Source: G963663315 sp965214205 (GTDB lineage Bacteria > Pseudomonadota > Gammaproteobacteria > Arenicellales > Poriferihabitantaceae). From it: DNA of 64,000 nt. A program made the position numbers and the translations under genes. Shown here piece by piece: positions 45,180 to 53,481 of the stretch (within the stretch, counting starts at the first letter, position 1; each line of letters begins with the position of its first letter). Location of the stretch: the NCBI GenBank assembly GCA_965214205.1, contig OZ243941.1, forward strand, positions 2,232,001 to 2,296,000, given 5' to 3'. The notes under the pieces were generated by a model. It saw only the letters and a program-made list of their open reading frames with translations. It ran no database searches and was not told where the DNA came from.

Positions 45180-45656
45180 ATGTCGAAACGCCTGCTGCTT
45201 GTACTGATTGGCCTGTTTTTACTCACCGGGTGCGGATTCAAACTGCGCGGAAGCTACCAGTTATCCACGCAATTGTCCGAAATATCCATCCAGGGCGGAA
45301 ACCGGGAAATAGTCGAACGGCTCACCGGAATATTGACGGGTAATGGCGTGGCGGTAGTCGCCGCCGGATCCGGGGCGCCCACCCTGTCCCTGTCCCTGGT
45401 TGAATTCGACAAGGAAGCCCTGAGTACTGACGTGGCCGGCATTGCGACCGAGTTCGAATATACCTATCTGGTCAAATTCAACGTGATGGACGCCAACGGA
45501 GAAGTCCTGCTGCCCGAATCCTCGATATCCGTACTCAATACCCTTGAATACAATCCCGACGACGAGCTCGAATTCGAGGGGGAAGAAGAATTCCTGGAAG
45601 AAGAGATGGAACAGGACATCGCCCTGCAAATCATGCGGGAACTTGCCCGCCTTTAG
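45180..45656 (+). CDS. lptE: LPS-assembly lipoprotein LptE
   Basis: The 158-residue lipoprotein plugs the LptD barrel that inserts lipopolysaccharide into the outer membrane. It has a signal peptide with lipobox LLTGCGFKLRG (Cys near residue 20) and the LptE core GSYQLSTQLSEISIQGGNRE..VERLTGIL. The C-terminus is unusually acidic (DDELEFEGEEEFLEEEMEQD). Its position between leuS and holA is the expected order. Confidence 0.93.
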   Translation: MSKRLLLVLIGLFLLTGCGFKLRGSYQLSTQLSEISIQGGNREIVERLTGILTGNGVAVVAAGSGAPTLSLSLVEFDKEALSTDVAGIATEFEYTYLVKFNVMDANGEVLLPESSISVLNTLEYNPDDELEFEGEEEFLEEEMEQDIALQIMRELARL

Positions 45657-45688
45657 GTTGCAACGCCGCAATCCCCGGGAAACCGCTC

Positions 45689-46702
45689 TTGCGTATTACG
45701 TCTCCTGCCCTGTCAACGCAATTGAAACAGGGGATCGGCCCCCTGTATCTGTTGTTCGGTTCCGAAACATTGCTAATCGAGGAGGCGCTGGACCAGATTC
45801 GCGCCCAGTGCAGGCTGGAAAGCTACAATGAGCGCATCCGCCTGACCGTTGAAGCCGGATTTGACTGGAGTCGGCTGCAACACGAAAGCCAAACCCTGTC
45901 ATTGTTCGCCGACAAGCGGCTGATTGAACTGAGGCTGCCAACCGGCAAACCGGGGGAAGTGGGCAGCCGGGCGCTGATTGACTTCGCGCAGAACCTCTCT
46001 TCGGACACGACCCTGGTCGTAGTCGCTAATGCCATCGACAAACGCGGTCAGACGGTAAAGTGGTTCAAGGCGATCCAGAACGCTGGCATGGTGGTCGAAT
46101 GCCCCGCCATCGGCGCCGCAAACCTGCCTCGCTGGATCAGCCAGCGAATGAGCGCCCAGAGACTGAAATACGAACCGGACGCGGTGGAGCATCTAAGCCA
46201 TCTGGTCGAAGGCAACCTGCTGGCGGCGGCGCAGGAAATCAACCTGCTTGGATTACTTTATCCCGATCAGACCATTACCGCCCGGATCGTCCGGCAAACA
46301 AACGCGGACCATGCGCGCTTTAATGTATACGCTTTCGTCGACGCCTGTCTCAGTGGGTCAGTCGAGCGTACGATCCGGATTCTGCGAAACCTGAAACACG
46401 AGCAGGCTGAACCGGTCATCATCCTGTGGGCGATGGCGCGGGAGGCGCGGACGCTATGCCGGCTCTCCACGGCAATTGACCAGGGGGAACATCAAGGCTC
46501 CCTGTTCAAACGTCACGGCGTCTGGAGCAGTCGCAGCGCTCTGGTCCGTTCAGCGCTGAACCGACTTCCCGGAAGACGGTGGGAAAACATTCTGCAACGC
46601 ATCGGACACGCGGATTTGATGGTAAAGGGCCGGATCAGCTTCCGGCGCAAGGATATCTGGGAGGAAATCGAAAGCATCTCACTGGCGATATGTGGTTTAT
46701 AA
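45689..46702 (+). CDS. holA: DNA polymerase III delta subunit
   Basis: The 337-residue clamp-loader subunit opens the sliding clamp. It begins MRITSPALSTQLKQGIGPLYLLFGSETLLIEEA, the typical HolA N-terminus with the beta-clamp-interacting region, and continues with a AAA+-like domain lacking a functional P-loop and an alpha-helical collar domain. The start is TTG at 45689 with GGGAAA upstream, and no ATG is available nearby. It follows lptE by 32 bp. Confidence 0.95.
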   Translation: MRITSPALSTQLKQGIGPLYLLFGSETLLIEEALDQIRAQCRLESYNERIRLTVEAGFDWSRLQHESQTLSLFADKRLIELRLPTGKPGEVGSRALIDFAQNLSSDTTLVVVANAIDKRGQTVKWFKAIQNAGMVVECPAIGAANLPRWISQRMSAQRLKYEPDAVEHLSHLVEGNLLAAAQEINLLGLLYPDQTITARIVRQTNADHARFNVYAFVDACLSGSVERTIRILRNLKHEQAEPVIILWAMAREARTLCRLSTAIDQGEHQGSLFKRHGVWSSRSALVRSALNRLPGRRWENILQRIGHADLMVKGRISFRRKDIWEEIESISLAICGL

Positions 46703-46742
46703 TAGCGCCCGTACCAGGCAACCCGATCCCGTTAATTCCACC

Positions 46743-48017
46743 ATGGCAGCGAACAGCGACAGCGACATCAAGGAGTACATGACCCGGCTCGGCCGTCAGG
46801 CGCGGGCGGCCTCGGCAACAGCGGCAAGGGCCGCCAACGAACAGAAAAACGCGGCCCTTCATCATATCGCCGAATCCATAGAACGCTGTTGCGAAGACAT
46901 CCTCGCGGCCAATGCCAAAGACATGGACGCCGCGACCCGGAACAACCTGACAAATGCGCTGCTGGACCGCCTCGAACTGGACCGGACACGGATATCCGCA
47001 ATCGCCGAAGGCTGTAGACAGGTTGCCTCCCTGCCCGACCCCGTAGGAGACATATCCGCGTTCGATGAGCGCCCGAGCGGCCTGAAAATTGCCAAAATGC
47101 GAGTACCGTTGGGAGTTATCGGCATCATTTACGAATCCCGTCCCAATGTGACCGTGGACGCCGCCATTCTGTGTCTGAAATCGGGCAACGCCGCTATCCT
47201 GCGCGGTGGCTCCGAAGCTATCCATTCCAATCTCGCGCTGGCGGCCTGTCTGACTGAAGGACTTGAAAAATCGGACCTCGACCACCATTGCGTACAAGTG
47301 GTCGAAACCACAGACCGCCAGGCGGTCGGCGAATTGATCACCCTGTCGAAGTACGTGGATATCATCGTCCCGCGGGGCGGCAAGAGCCTGATTGAACGGA
47401 TCAGCGCGAGCGCCACCGTACCTGTGATCAAGCATCTTGAAGGACTTTGCCATGTCTATATTGATGATGACGCAGACCTGGACAAGGCGATTGCAGTCGC
47501 TTACAACGCCAAGGCAAGACGCTACGGAATCTGTGGCGCGATGGAGACCCTGCTGGTGGCCGAATCCGTCGCCGGAGAAATCCTGCCCCCGCTTTGCGAA
47601 CAGTACCGCGGCAAGGGCATCGAACTCAGGGGATGTGAAAAAGCCCGCGAGATTGTGCCTGAAATGATCCCGGCCACCGAAACCGACTGGACTACCGAAT
47701 ACCTGGACGGCATTTTATCTATTCGTGTGGTCGATGGTATTAACCAGGCAATCCGGCATATCGGAGATTATGGCTCGCATCATACCGACGCGATTGTCAC
47801 TGAAAACCCTGATCACCAACGCCAGTTCCTGCAACAGGTTGATTCCAGCTCGGTCATGGTCAATGCCTCCACCCAGTTTGCCGACGGCTTTGAATATGGT
47901 CTCGGCGCCGAAATCGGCATCAGCACCGACAAACTTCACGTTCGCGGCCCGGTCGGACTCGAAGGTCTGACCAGCCAGAAATACATCGTCATCGGCGATG
48001 GCGCGATTCGAGACTGA
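46743..48017 (+). CDS. proA: Gamma-glutamyl phosphate reductase ProA
   Basis: The 424-residue NADPH-dependent enzyme makes glutamate-5-semialdehyde in proline biosynthesis. It has the aldehyde-dehydrogenase-like fold with PLGVIGIIYESRPNVTVDA (about residues 104-122), LRGGSEAIHSN and the catalytic Cys in RRYGICGAMETL (about 255-266). The ATG at 46743 gives the usual length; an upstream in-frame ATG at 46692 overlaps holA. It sits after holA as in several gammaproteobacteria. Confidence 0.96.
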   Translation: MAANSDSDIKEYMTRLGRQARAASATAARAANEQKNAALHHIAESIERCCEDILAANAKDMDAATRNNLTNALLDRLELDRTRISAIAEGCRQVASLPDPVGDISAFDERPSGLKIAKMRVPLGVIGIIYESRPNVTVDAAILCLKSGNAAILRGGSEAIHSNLALAACLTEGLEKSDLDHHCVQVVETTDRQAVGELITLSKYVDIIVPRGGKSLIERISASATVPVIKHLEGLCHVYIDDDADLDKAIAVAYNAKARRYGICGAMETLLVAESVAGEILPPLCEQYRGKGIELRGCEKAREIVPEMIPATETDWTTEYLDGILSIRVVDGINQAIRHIGDYGSHHTDAIVTENPDHQRQFLQQVDSSSVMVNASTQFADGFEYGLGAEIGISTDKLHVRGPVGLEGLTSQKYIVIGDGAIRD

Positions 48018-48029
48018 TTGCGGCGCTGG

Positions 48030-48644
48030 TCACCGCTGATCCGCGGTCGTCGGACCAGTCAGAAAAGAGCTCAGTTTCTCCCGCGCTTCGGGCGCTCCCA
48101 GCTGGTTGCTTGAGGAAAACAGTTGCACGGTTGTCTGCGGACTCGCGCTGACCTGCCGAACCACCGACTGGAAAATATTGGCCGCCTTGCCGCGCTTGAA
48201 TTTATCCGCCTTGGTCAACAGGATATGCGCTGGCAACTGCTGCTGCCAACAGTACTCCAGCATGGTGACGTCGAGATCGGTCAGGGGTCTGCGGATATCC
48301 ATCGGGATCACCAGCGCGCGCAGGCACTCCCGGTTGAACAGATATTCCGTTATAAAATCCTGCCAGTGGCGGCGTAATGCCTGCGGCGCCCTAGCGTAGC
48401 CGTAGCCCGGCAGATCCACCAGTCGATGAGCGATATCCAGATCGAAAAACACGATCTGCCGGGTGCGCCCCGGGGTCTTACTGGTTTTAGCCAGGCGGTT
48501 CTGCCGGGTGATCGCATTAATGGCGCTGGACTTGCCGACGTTAGAACGGCCAGCGAAGGCGACTTCGGCGCCGATATCTTCGGGCCATTGAGCGGGATAG
48601 TGCGCCGCAAGAGAATATTGTGCCCTGGAAAAGTCAATCATCAT
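48030..48644 (-). CDS. engB: Ribosome biogenesis GTP-binding protein EngB (YihA/YsxC)
   Basis: The 204-residue GTPase acts in large ribosomal subunit assembly. It has G1 GRSNVGKSSAIN (about residues 31-42), G3 LVDLPGYGYARAP (about 76-88), LTKADKFKRG for G4, and the conserved WPEDIGAEVAFAGRSN opening. The Met-Met start allows 48644 or 48641. It is divergent from the cytochrome c4 gene, a typical gammaproteobacterial pairing. Confidence 0.96.
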   Translation of the reverse strand: MMIDFSRAQYSLAAHYPAQWPEDIGAEVAFAGRSNVGKSSAINAITRQNRLAKTSKTPGRTRQIVFFDLDIAHRLVDLPGYGYARAPQALRRHWQDFITEYLFNRECLRALVIPMDIRRPLTDLDVTMLEYCWQQQLPAHILLTKADKFKRGKAANIFQSVVRQVSASPQTTVQLFSSSNQLGAPEAREKLSSFLTGPTTADQR

Positions 48645-48668
48645 TTCAGTTTTTCTGATAAATATTGA

Positions 48669-48674
48669 TATAAT
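48669..48674 (+). promoter_or_regulatory. Consensus -10 box for the cytochrome c4 gene
   Basis: A perfect TATAAT lies at 48669-48674, about 100 bp before the start codon. The -35 region has no strong match, so an activator may be needed. The long leader contains a hairpin. Confidence 0.45.
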
Positions 48675-48727
48675 CGCGGCCTGAACCGATGTCTTCTCTC
48701 CTGACCGGGGTGAAGTTACTAATTCAA

Positions 48728-48746
48728 GTCGGATATTCTATCCGAC
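48728..48746 (+). promoter_or_regulatory. Hairpin in the cytochrome c4 leader
   Basis: GTCGGATA (48728-48735) and TATCCGAC (48739-48746) form a perfect 8-bp stem with a 3-base loop, 24 bases before the ATG. No U-run follows. It might affect stability or translation of the cytochrome mRNA, or be a DNA operator. Confidence 0.5.
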
Positions 48747-48770
48747 CGAATCTACAATCAGGGCTTTTCA

Positions 48771-49376
48771 ATGATTCGATTGTTTACATTGATGGGTGTA
48801 TTTGCGCTGCTCGTCACTATGAATACCGTCGGCATGGCACAGGATGCAGACGCGGGCAAGGCAAAATCCGAAACCTGCGTCGCCTGTCATGGCGTGGATG
48901 GCAACAGCCCACTGGATCAGTTCCCCAAAATTGCCGGTCAGGCGCCGGGCTATATTGCCGACCAGTTGGCCAAATTCAAGTCCGGGGAACGTGCCAGTAC
49001 AGTGATGATGGGACTGGTTGCAGCCCTCAGCGAACAGGATATGGCCGATATAGATGCCTGGTATTCCAGCCAGAGCATGACCGTGGGTTCAATCTCCCTT
49101 GATCAGGAGGAAGACGCCCGCGCCGGCGAAGCTATTTATCGTGGCGGCATCGCCGAATTCAACGTACCGTCCTGCATGGGCTGCCATGGCCCGTCCGGCA
49201 GCGGCATCCCCCCCTTATACCCCCGACTGGGCGGACAACACGCGAGCTATACCGAGACCGAGCTAAAAGCATTCAAATCCGGCGCCCGAGAACACCCGAT
49301 CATGCAATCAATCGCCTTCGTCCTCAGCGAACAGCAAATCAAACAACTCGCGCTATACCTGTCCGCGCTACAGTAG
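48771..49376 (+). CDS. Diheme cytochrome c4
   Basis: This 201-residue periplasmic electron carrier has a signal peptide (LFTLMGVFALLVTMNTVGMA, cleaved near residue 23). Two heme-attachment sites are present: CVACH (about residue 38) and CMGCH (about 137). Distal Met ligands are likely in STVMMGLVAALSE and HPIMQSIAFVLSE, which also show the internal duplication of the two domains. Cytochrome c4 delivers electrons to terminal oxidases such as cbb3. It is divergent from engB. A long inverted repeat overlaps its stop codon. Confidence 0.95.
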   Translation: MIRLFTLMGVFALLVTMNTVGMAQDADAGKAKSETCVACHGVDGNSPLDQFPKIAGQAPGYIADQLAKFKSGERASTVMMGLVAALSEQDMADIDAWYSSQSMTVGSISLDQEEDARAGEAIYRGGIAEFNVPSCMGCHGPSGSGIPPLYPRLGGQHASYTETELKAFKSGAREHPIMQSIAFVLSEQQIKQLALYLSALQ

Positions 49377-49411
49377 AGAAAGTCCTCTCAAAGGCACTTT
49401 CTCTACTGTAG
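49368..49411. repeat. Inverted repeat with 16-bp arms overlapping the cytochrome c4 stop codon
   Basis: CTACAGTAGAGAAAGT (49368-49383) and its exact reverse complement (49396-49411) flank a 12-base loop. The TAG stop of the cytochrome gene lies inside the left arm. Neither strand has a T-run after it, so it is not an ordinary intrinsic terminator, though it could protect 3' ends of the convergent messages. Confidence 0.85.
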
Positions 49412-49434
49412 GGGCCGGTCTTTAGTGCCGGCCC
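49412..49434. repeat. Adjacent GC-rich hairpin, REP-like
   Basis: GGGCCGG (49412-49418) and CCGGCCC (49428-49434) form a 7-bp stem with a 9-base loop, directly abutting the preceding inverted repeat. The pair of stems between convergent genes looks like a repetitive extragenic palindrome unit. Copies elsewhere in the genome cannot be checked here. Confidence 0.6.
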
Positions 49435-49452
49435 GCAATCGACGGGAGAGCG

Positions 49453-50340
49453 TCAGCCAATCGCTGACGGCGCTTCGATACCGTTTTGCCGGCAGGCCGC
49501 GATAACCGTATTACGCAACAGACAGGCAATCGTCATCGGGCCAACCCCACCGGGCACCGGAGTGACCGCGTCCGCCACCTGCATCGCCGACTGGTAATCG
49601 ACATCTCCGGTCAATCTGTTTTTGCCATCATCCCCGGCGACCCGGTTTATACCGACGTCAATCACCGTGGCGCCGGGTTTGATCCAGTCGCCCTTGACCA
49701 ATTCAGGAACCCCCACCGCCGCTACCACGATATCCGCCTGACGACAGACCGCGGGCAGGTCCCGGGTTTTCGAATGCGCTATCGTGACCGTGCAGTTTTC
49801 CCGCAGCAACAATATCGAAACCGGCTTGCCGACAATATTCGAACGGCCCACGATCACCGCATTTTTCCCACTTAAATCCCCCAGATGATCTTTCAGCAGC
49901 ATGATACATCCCGCGGGCGTGCAGGGAACCAGTGAATCCTCCCCAATACTCAGCCGACCCACATTCTGGATGTGAAATCCGTCCACATCCTTGTCCACAT
50001 GGATGGCGTTGATTACCTTGCTCTCGTCAATCTGCTTCGGCAACGGCAACTGCACCAGTATGCCGTTGATTGCCGGGTCTTCATTCAGCCGTTCAACCAG
50101 CGTCAGCAAGTCTTCCTCCGAAGTGTCCGCAGGCAGTTTATGTTCAATCGAATCCATGCCGACTTCGACAGTCTGCTTCGCCTTGTTCCTGACGTAAACC
50201 TGACTGGCCGGGTCTTCTCCCACCAGAACGACCGCCAAACCGGGTTTGACACCATGCTCGTTACCAAGTTGCTGAACCGCGTCGGCGATACGCTCTCTCA
50301 GTTTCGCCGCGAACGCCTTACCATCAATTACTGTTGCCAT
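49453..50340 (-). CDS. folD: Bifunctional methylenetetrahydrofolate dehydrogenase/cyclohydrolase FolD
   Basis: The 295-residue enzyme interconverts methylene-, methenyl- and formyl-tetrahydrofolate. It has PGLAVVLVGEDPASQVYVRNKAKQ with the catalytic Lys (about residue 55), LPLPKQIDE, the VDGFH segment, PCTPAGC, and the NADP-binding VGRSNIVGKPVSILLL motif (about 163-178). Its end converges on the cytochrome c4 gene. An AT-rich inverted repeat lies in its upstream region. Confidence 0.97.
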   Translation of the reverse strand: MATVIDGKAFAAKLRERIADAVQQLGNEHGVKPGLAVVLVGEDPASQVYVRNKAKQTVEVGMDSIEHKLPADTSEEDLLTLVERLNEDPAINGILVQLPLPKQIDESKVINAIHVDKDVDGFHIQNVGRLSIGEDSLVPCTPAGCIMLLKDHLGDLSGKNAVIVGRSNIVGKPVSILLLRENCTVTIAHSKTRDLPAVCRQADIVVAAVGVPELVKGDWIKPGATVIDVGINRVAGDDGKNRLTGDVDYQSAMQVADAVTPVPGGVGPMTIACLLRNTVIAACRQNGIEAPSAIG

Positions 50341-50354
50341 TAGCCTTACCTGAA

Positions 50355-50387
50355 TAAAATACCGAAACCAAAAAAGCCGGTATTTTA
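50355..50387. promoter_or_regulatory. Inverted repeat in the folD/fabD-like divergent region
   Basis: TAAAATACCG (50355-50364) and CGGTATTTTA (50378-50387) are perfect 10-bp arms separated by 13 bp. They lie 15 bp upstream of folD. An operator or a leader hairpin is possible, and no factor can be named. Confidence 0.5.
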
Positions 50388-50431
50388 CCTGTTTATTCCG
50401 ACCAAACCTGAATCGGATTGAAAATCCGGGA

Positions 50432-50437
50432 TATAAT
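50432..50437 (+). promoter_or_regulatory. -10 box for the FabD-like gene
   Basis: A consensus TATAAT lies 32 bp before the ATG at 50469, with only a weak -35 (TGAATC) at 17 bp. It supports the downstream start and excludes an in-frame ATG at 50418 that lies before it. Confidence 0.45.
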
Positions 50438-50468
50438 CAGGCCAAAAAATCGCCCTCTCCACTCACCA

Positions 50469-51440
50469 ATGACTCCATCCAGAATCGCATTCCTTTTCCC
50501 CGGCCAGGGGTCCCAATACCCTGGCATCGGCCAGGACCTCTATCAACAGCATGCCAGCGTCAGAGACACTTACAATCAGGCCAGTGACGCACTTGGCTAT
50601 GACATCGCCAGACTGTCTTTTGAAGACCCGGACGGGCAGATCAATCTGACCCGCTTTACCCAACCGGTATTGCTGACTCATTCCATCGCCTGCCTGCGCC
50701 TGTTGATGGAACAACTCGACCATGAAATCAGACCGGTACTGGTGGCTGGCCACAGCCTGGGTGAGTATTCCGCCCTGGTGACGGCCGACTCCTTAAGTTT
50801 TGAAGCCGGGTTGCGGCTGGTAAAAACCCGCGGTGAACTGATGGGGGAATTTGGGGAAGGCGAAATGGAGGCGTTAATGATCGACCTCGAATCGGCGACC
50901 CGACTTGCCGAACAACACTATTGCGGCATTGCCGCCTGCAATCTCCCGGAGCAGAACGCGGTCGGCGGACGCGCTCAGGACCTGGATGCGCTGGTCACCG
51001 CCATGGCCGAACAATTCCCCGGCAAACGCAGCGCAAGGCTAAAAACCGAAGGCGCGTTCCATACTTATTATATGGTGGAAGCCGCACAAAGATTCAGGGA
51101 GGCGCTGGAACAGGTGGAACTGATCCCGCCGTCGGTTGATGTCCTGTCCAATTTCACCGGCCAGGTCCATGACCGCGACCCGGATTCGATACGCTCCAGA
51201 TTGTTTTTACAGCTTTTCAACCCGGTACTGTGGCATCAGAACCTGATTTCAGCGAGTCAGTACGGGGTGGATCTGATGATCGAGTTCGGCGGCGGCATCG
51301 GCAAAAGCGCGGCCGCCAAACGCCCGAATCTGGAAGGCATCGTGAAGCGGGCTTTCAGGGGCAGTGAATCCGCGCCTGATTACCTGTCCGTGATCAATCC
51401 CGCCAGCCTCGAACAGACCGTTGCCCGACTCCGGGGCTGA
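50469..51440 (+). CDS. FabD-like malonyl/acyl-CoA:ACP transacylase, stand-alone
   Basis: The 323-residue protein has the acyltransferase fold: AFLFPGQGSQYPGIGQ at the N-terminus, nucleophile GHSLGEYSAL (about residues 97-106), Arg in LVKTRGELM (about 120-128) and His in GAFHTYYM. Several usually conserved segments are changed: GEGEMEALMIDL after the Arg, CNLPEQNAVGG instead of the NSPGQVVISG pattern, and a C-terminal FGGGIGKSAAAKR. It is not in a fab operon. It is therefore a second or divergent FabD, perhaps loading malonyl or another acyl group onto a special carrier protein. The start is fixed by the -10 box upstream. Confidence 0.82.
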   Translation: MTPSRIAFLFPGQGSQYPGIGQDLYQQHASVRDTYNQASDALGYDIARLSFEDPDGQINLTRFTQPVLLTHSIACLRLLMEQLDHEIRPVLVAGHSLGEYSALVTADSLSFEAGLRLVKTRGELMGEFGEGEMEALMIDLESATRLAEQHYCGIAACNLPEQNAVGGRAQDLDALVTAMAEQFPGKRSARLKTEGAFHTYYMVEAAQRFREALEQVELIPPSVDVLSNFTGQVHDRDPDSIRSRLFLQLFNPVLWHQNLISASQYGVDLMIEFGGGIGKSAAAKRPNLEGIVKRAFRGSESAPDYLSVINPASLEQTVARLRG

Positions 51441-51463
51441 TCCGGGCTGGACCAGGACCCGAC

Positions 51464-52408
51464 TCAGGACTGACTCAGTACCCGGATGTGTTCGGTGACC
51501 GATTCCGCCAACGCGTCGAGGTCGTAGCCTCCTTCGAGAACCGAGATCAATCTGCCCTCGCAGCGCTGGTCGGCCAACTCCATCATCATTTGGGTCATCC
51601 AGATGTAGCTGTCGCTTTCCAGGTTGATCGCGCCCAGCGGGTCGGCCCGGTGAGCGTCAAAGCCCGCGGAAATCAGCACGGCATCCGGGCAAAAAGCTTT
51701 GGCCCTGGGCAATATGATTTCCTCGAACGCCTGCCGGTACTGGTGGTCCCCGAGACCGGGACTCATCGGGCAATTCAGGGTCGCCCCTTCGCCGTCGCCG
51801 ATGCCCGTTTCCGCCAGGGAACCGGTCCCGGGATAATGGGGAAACTGGTGCAGGCTGATATAAAATACCGATGAATCCCGCTCGAAAATATGCTGCGTGC
51901 CATTACCGTGATGCACATCCCAGTCCAGAATCAGAATTCGTTCCAGTCCGTACCGGCTTTGCAGATAACGGGCCGCGACGGCAATACTGTTGAACAGGCA
52001 AAATCCCATCGCCTCCGCCGCCTCCGCGTGATGCCCCGGCGGCCGTACCATCGCAAAACCATTGTCTGTATGACCAGCCATAACCTGATCGGCAATTTCC
52101 AGTACACTGCCAGTCGCGTTCAGCGCCACCTCACAGGATTCAGGTGAAACCGAAACATCGGGAGTATCAATTCGGCGGGCGCCGGATTCACAGGCCCGTT
52201 GCACCCGGTCGATATAGCCGGGGTCGTGAATCAGTTGCACGATGTCAGGCGAAGCCTTCCTGGCCGGGTATTGGTGCAGGGAATCAAACCACTCCTGACT
52301 GCTCAACAGATCATGCGCGGCAGTCAGACGCTCACTGCGCTCCGGATGGCCGAAGCCGGTGTCATGGGACAGGAATAACGGATGATAGACGTATGCGGTT
52401 CGTAACAT
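51464..52408 (-). CDS. Histone deacetylase family (acetoin utilization/acetylpolyamine hydrolase-like) protein
   Basis: The 314-residue zinc hydrolase has the arginase/deacetylase fold. HDTGFGHPERSERL occurs near the N-terminus, the His-His pair is in RPPGHHAEAAEAMGFC, and the zinc Asp/His are in ILDWDVHHGNGTQ. SAGFDAHRADPLG carries the later Asp. In bacteria such enzymes deacetylate acetylpolyamines or acetylated lysines; the substrate here is unknown. The ATG at 52408 gives the family N-terminus MLRTAYVYHPLFL. It follows dut by 38 bp and may share its transcript. Confidence 0.9.
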   Translation of the reverse strand: MLRTAYVYHPLFLSHDTGFGHPERSERLTAAHDLLSSQEWFDSLHQYPARKASPDIVQLIHDPGYIDRVQRACESGARRIDTPDVSVSPESCEVALNATGSVLEIADQVMAGHTDNGFAMVRPPGHHAEAAEAMGFCLFNSIAVAARYLQSRYGLERILILDWDVHHGNGTQHIFERDSSVFYISLHQFPHYPGTGSLAETGIGDGEGATLNCPMSPGLGDHQYRQAFEEIILPRAKAFCPDAVLISAGFDAHRADPLGAINLESDSYIWMTQMMMELADQRCEGRLISVLEGGYDLDALAESVTEHIRVLSQS

Positions 52409-52446
52409 GATACAGGTCGTGTAAATATCCCGGGGCGCCCGGACCT

Positions 52447-52905
52447 TCAATTTTTCCCGGTTGAGCCGAAACCTCCGTCTGAGCGCTCGCTTTGCCCGAA
52501 TGAATCCACCACATTGAACTCCGCCTGGACCACCGGAACAATCACCATCTGGGCAATGCGGTCACCCGGCTGTATGGTGAACTCCGTGCCGCTGCGATTC
52601 CAGCAGGATATGAACAACTGCCCCTGATAATCGGAATCAATCAGCCCCGTCAGATTTCCAAGCACAATCCCCTGTTTGTGTCCGGCTCCGGATCTCGGGA
52701 TCAATACCGCCGCAAATCCAGGGTCGGCGATATGGATCGCAATCCCGGTCGGAATTAATTCCGTCTGTCCGGGCTTCAATGCCAGCGCCTGGTCAACACA
52801 GGCGCGCAGGTCAAGACCCGCCGAACCCGGCGTGGCATATCCGGGCAGGCCGAATTCGTTTTCTATCCGCGAATCCAGAATCCTGACGTCAATTCTCTTT
52901 TTCAA
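52447..52905 (-). CDS. dut: Deoxyuridine 5'-triphosphate nucleotidohydrolase
   Basis: The 152-residue trimeric dUTPase keeps uracil out of DNA and supplies dUMP. The five motifs are visible in order: GSAGLDLRAC, PRSGAGHKQG (usual form PRSGLGHK), GLIDSDYQGQL, GDRIAQMVIVPV and the C-terminal Gly/Phe-rich motif SDGGFGSTGK. It lies 15 bp after rpmG, so it can be read from the rpmB promoter. Confidence 0.96.
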   Translation of the reverse strand: MKKRIDVRILDSRIENEFGLPGYATPGSAGLDLRACVDQALALKPGQTELIPTGIAIHIADPGFAAVLIPRSGAGHKQGIVLGNLTGLIDSDYQGQLFISCWNRSGTEFTIQPGDRIAQMVIVPVVQAEFNVVDSFGQSERSDGGFGSTGKN

Positions 52906-52920
52906 CGCCGCTATTTGCCG

Positions 52921-53076
52921 CTATTTGATTTTGGCTTCCTTGTATACAACGTGTTTTCGAACCACCGGATCATATTTCCGAATCTCCATTTTCTCTGTCA
53001 TGGTCCGTTTGTTTTTGGTGGTCGTGTAGTAGTGGCCGGTTCCGGCGCTCGACACCAGTTTGATCTTGTCTCTCAT
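52921..53076 (-). CDS. rpmG: 50S ribosomal protein L33
   Basis: I translated this 51-residue gene by hand. It begins MRDKIKLVSSAGTGHYYTT and contains KNKRTMTEKMEIRKYDPVVRK. It lacks the two Cys pairs of zinc-binding L33, so it is the zinc-free form. It follows rpmB by 51 bp and precedes dut. Confidence 0.96.
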   Translation of the reverse strand: MRDKIKLVSSAGTGHYYTTTKNKRTMTEKMEIRKYDPVVRKHVVYKEAKIK

Positions 53077-53127
53077 TTTCAAATTTCCCCTTCGAATTCC
53101 CCTTCAGCTAATCCCCGCCGAACCCCC

Positions 53128-53364
53128 TCAGGCGGTTTCACCGCGGGATCGGATTTCCCCCAGAACATGGTCAATGCCCTTCTTGTCGATGATTCGCAGT
53201 CCGGCAGAGGACACACGCAGGCGAACCCAGCGATTTTCACTCTCAACCCAGAAACGACGGCTGTGCAGATTGGGCAGGAACTTGCGCCTGGTTTTGTTAT
53301 GCGCGTGAGAAACATTATTACCGGTTGTGGTTCGTTTCCCGGTTACTTGACAGACTCTGGACAT
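53128..53364 (-). CDS. rpmB: 50S ribosomal protein L28
   Basis: The 78-residue protein begins MSRVCQVTGKRTTTGNNVSHAHN, the invariant L28 opening, followed by KTRRKFLPNLHSRRFWVES and RVSSAGLRIIDKKGI. Only one Cys is present, so it is the zinc-free form. It is first in rpmB-rpmG-dut, with an extended -10 promoter 44 bp upstream. Confidence 0.97.
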   Translation of the reverse strand: MSRVCQVTGKRTTTGNNVSHAHNKTRRKFLPNLHSRRFWVESENRWVRLRVSSAGLRIIDKKGIDHVLGEIRSRGETA

Positions 53365-53407
53365 GAACTTACCTTGAATTTCACTAAATTAACGGAGCGG
53401 CGCGCGA

Positions 53408-53416
53408 TTTATACCA
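53408..53416 (-). promoter_or_regulatory. Extended -10 promoter for rpmB
   Basis: On the minus strand TGG-TATAAA (plus-strand -10 at 53408-53413 and TG at 53414-53416) forms an extended -10 element without a good -35. It predicts a leader of about 38 bases before rpmB. Confidence 0.5.
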
Positions 53417-53481
53417 GAAAAACGCCCGGTTTGGTAGTGATAATGACGGTTTCAAACGGTGAAAACGCTTAAGCCGCTAAA

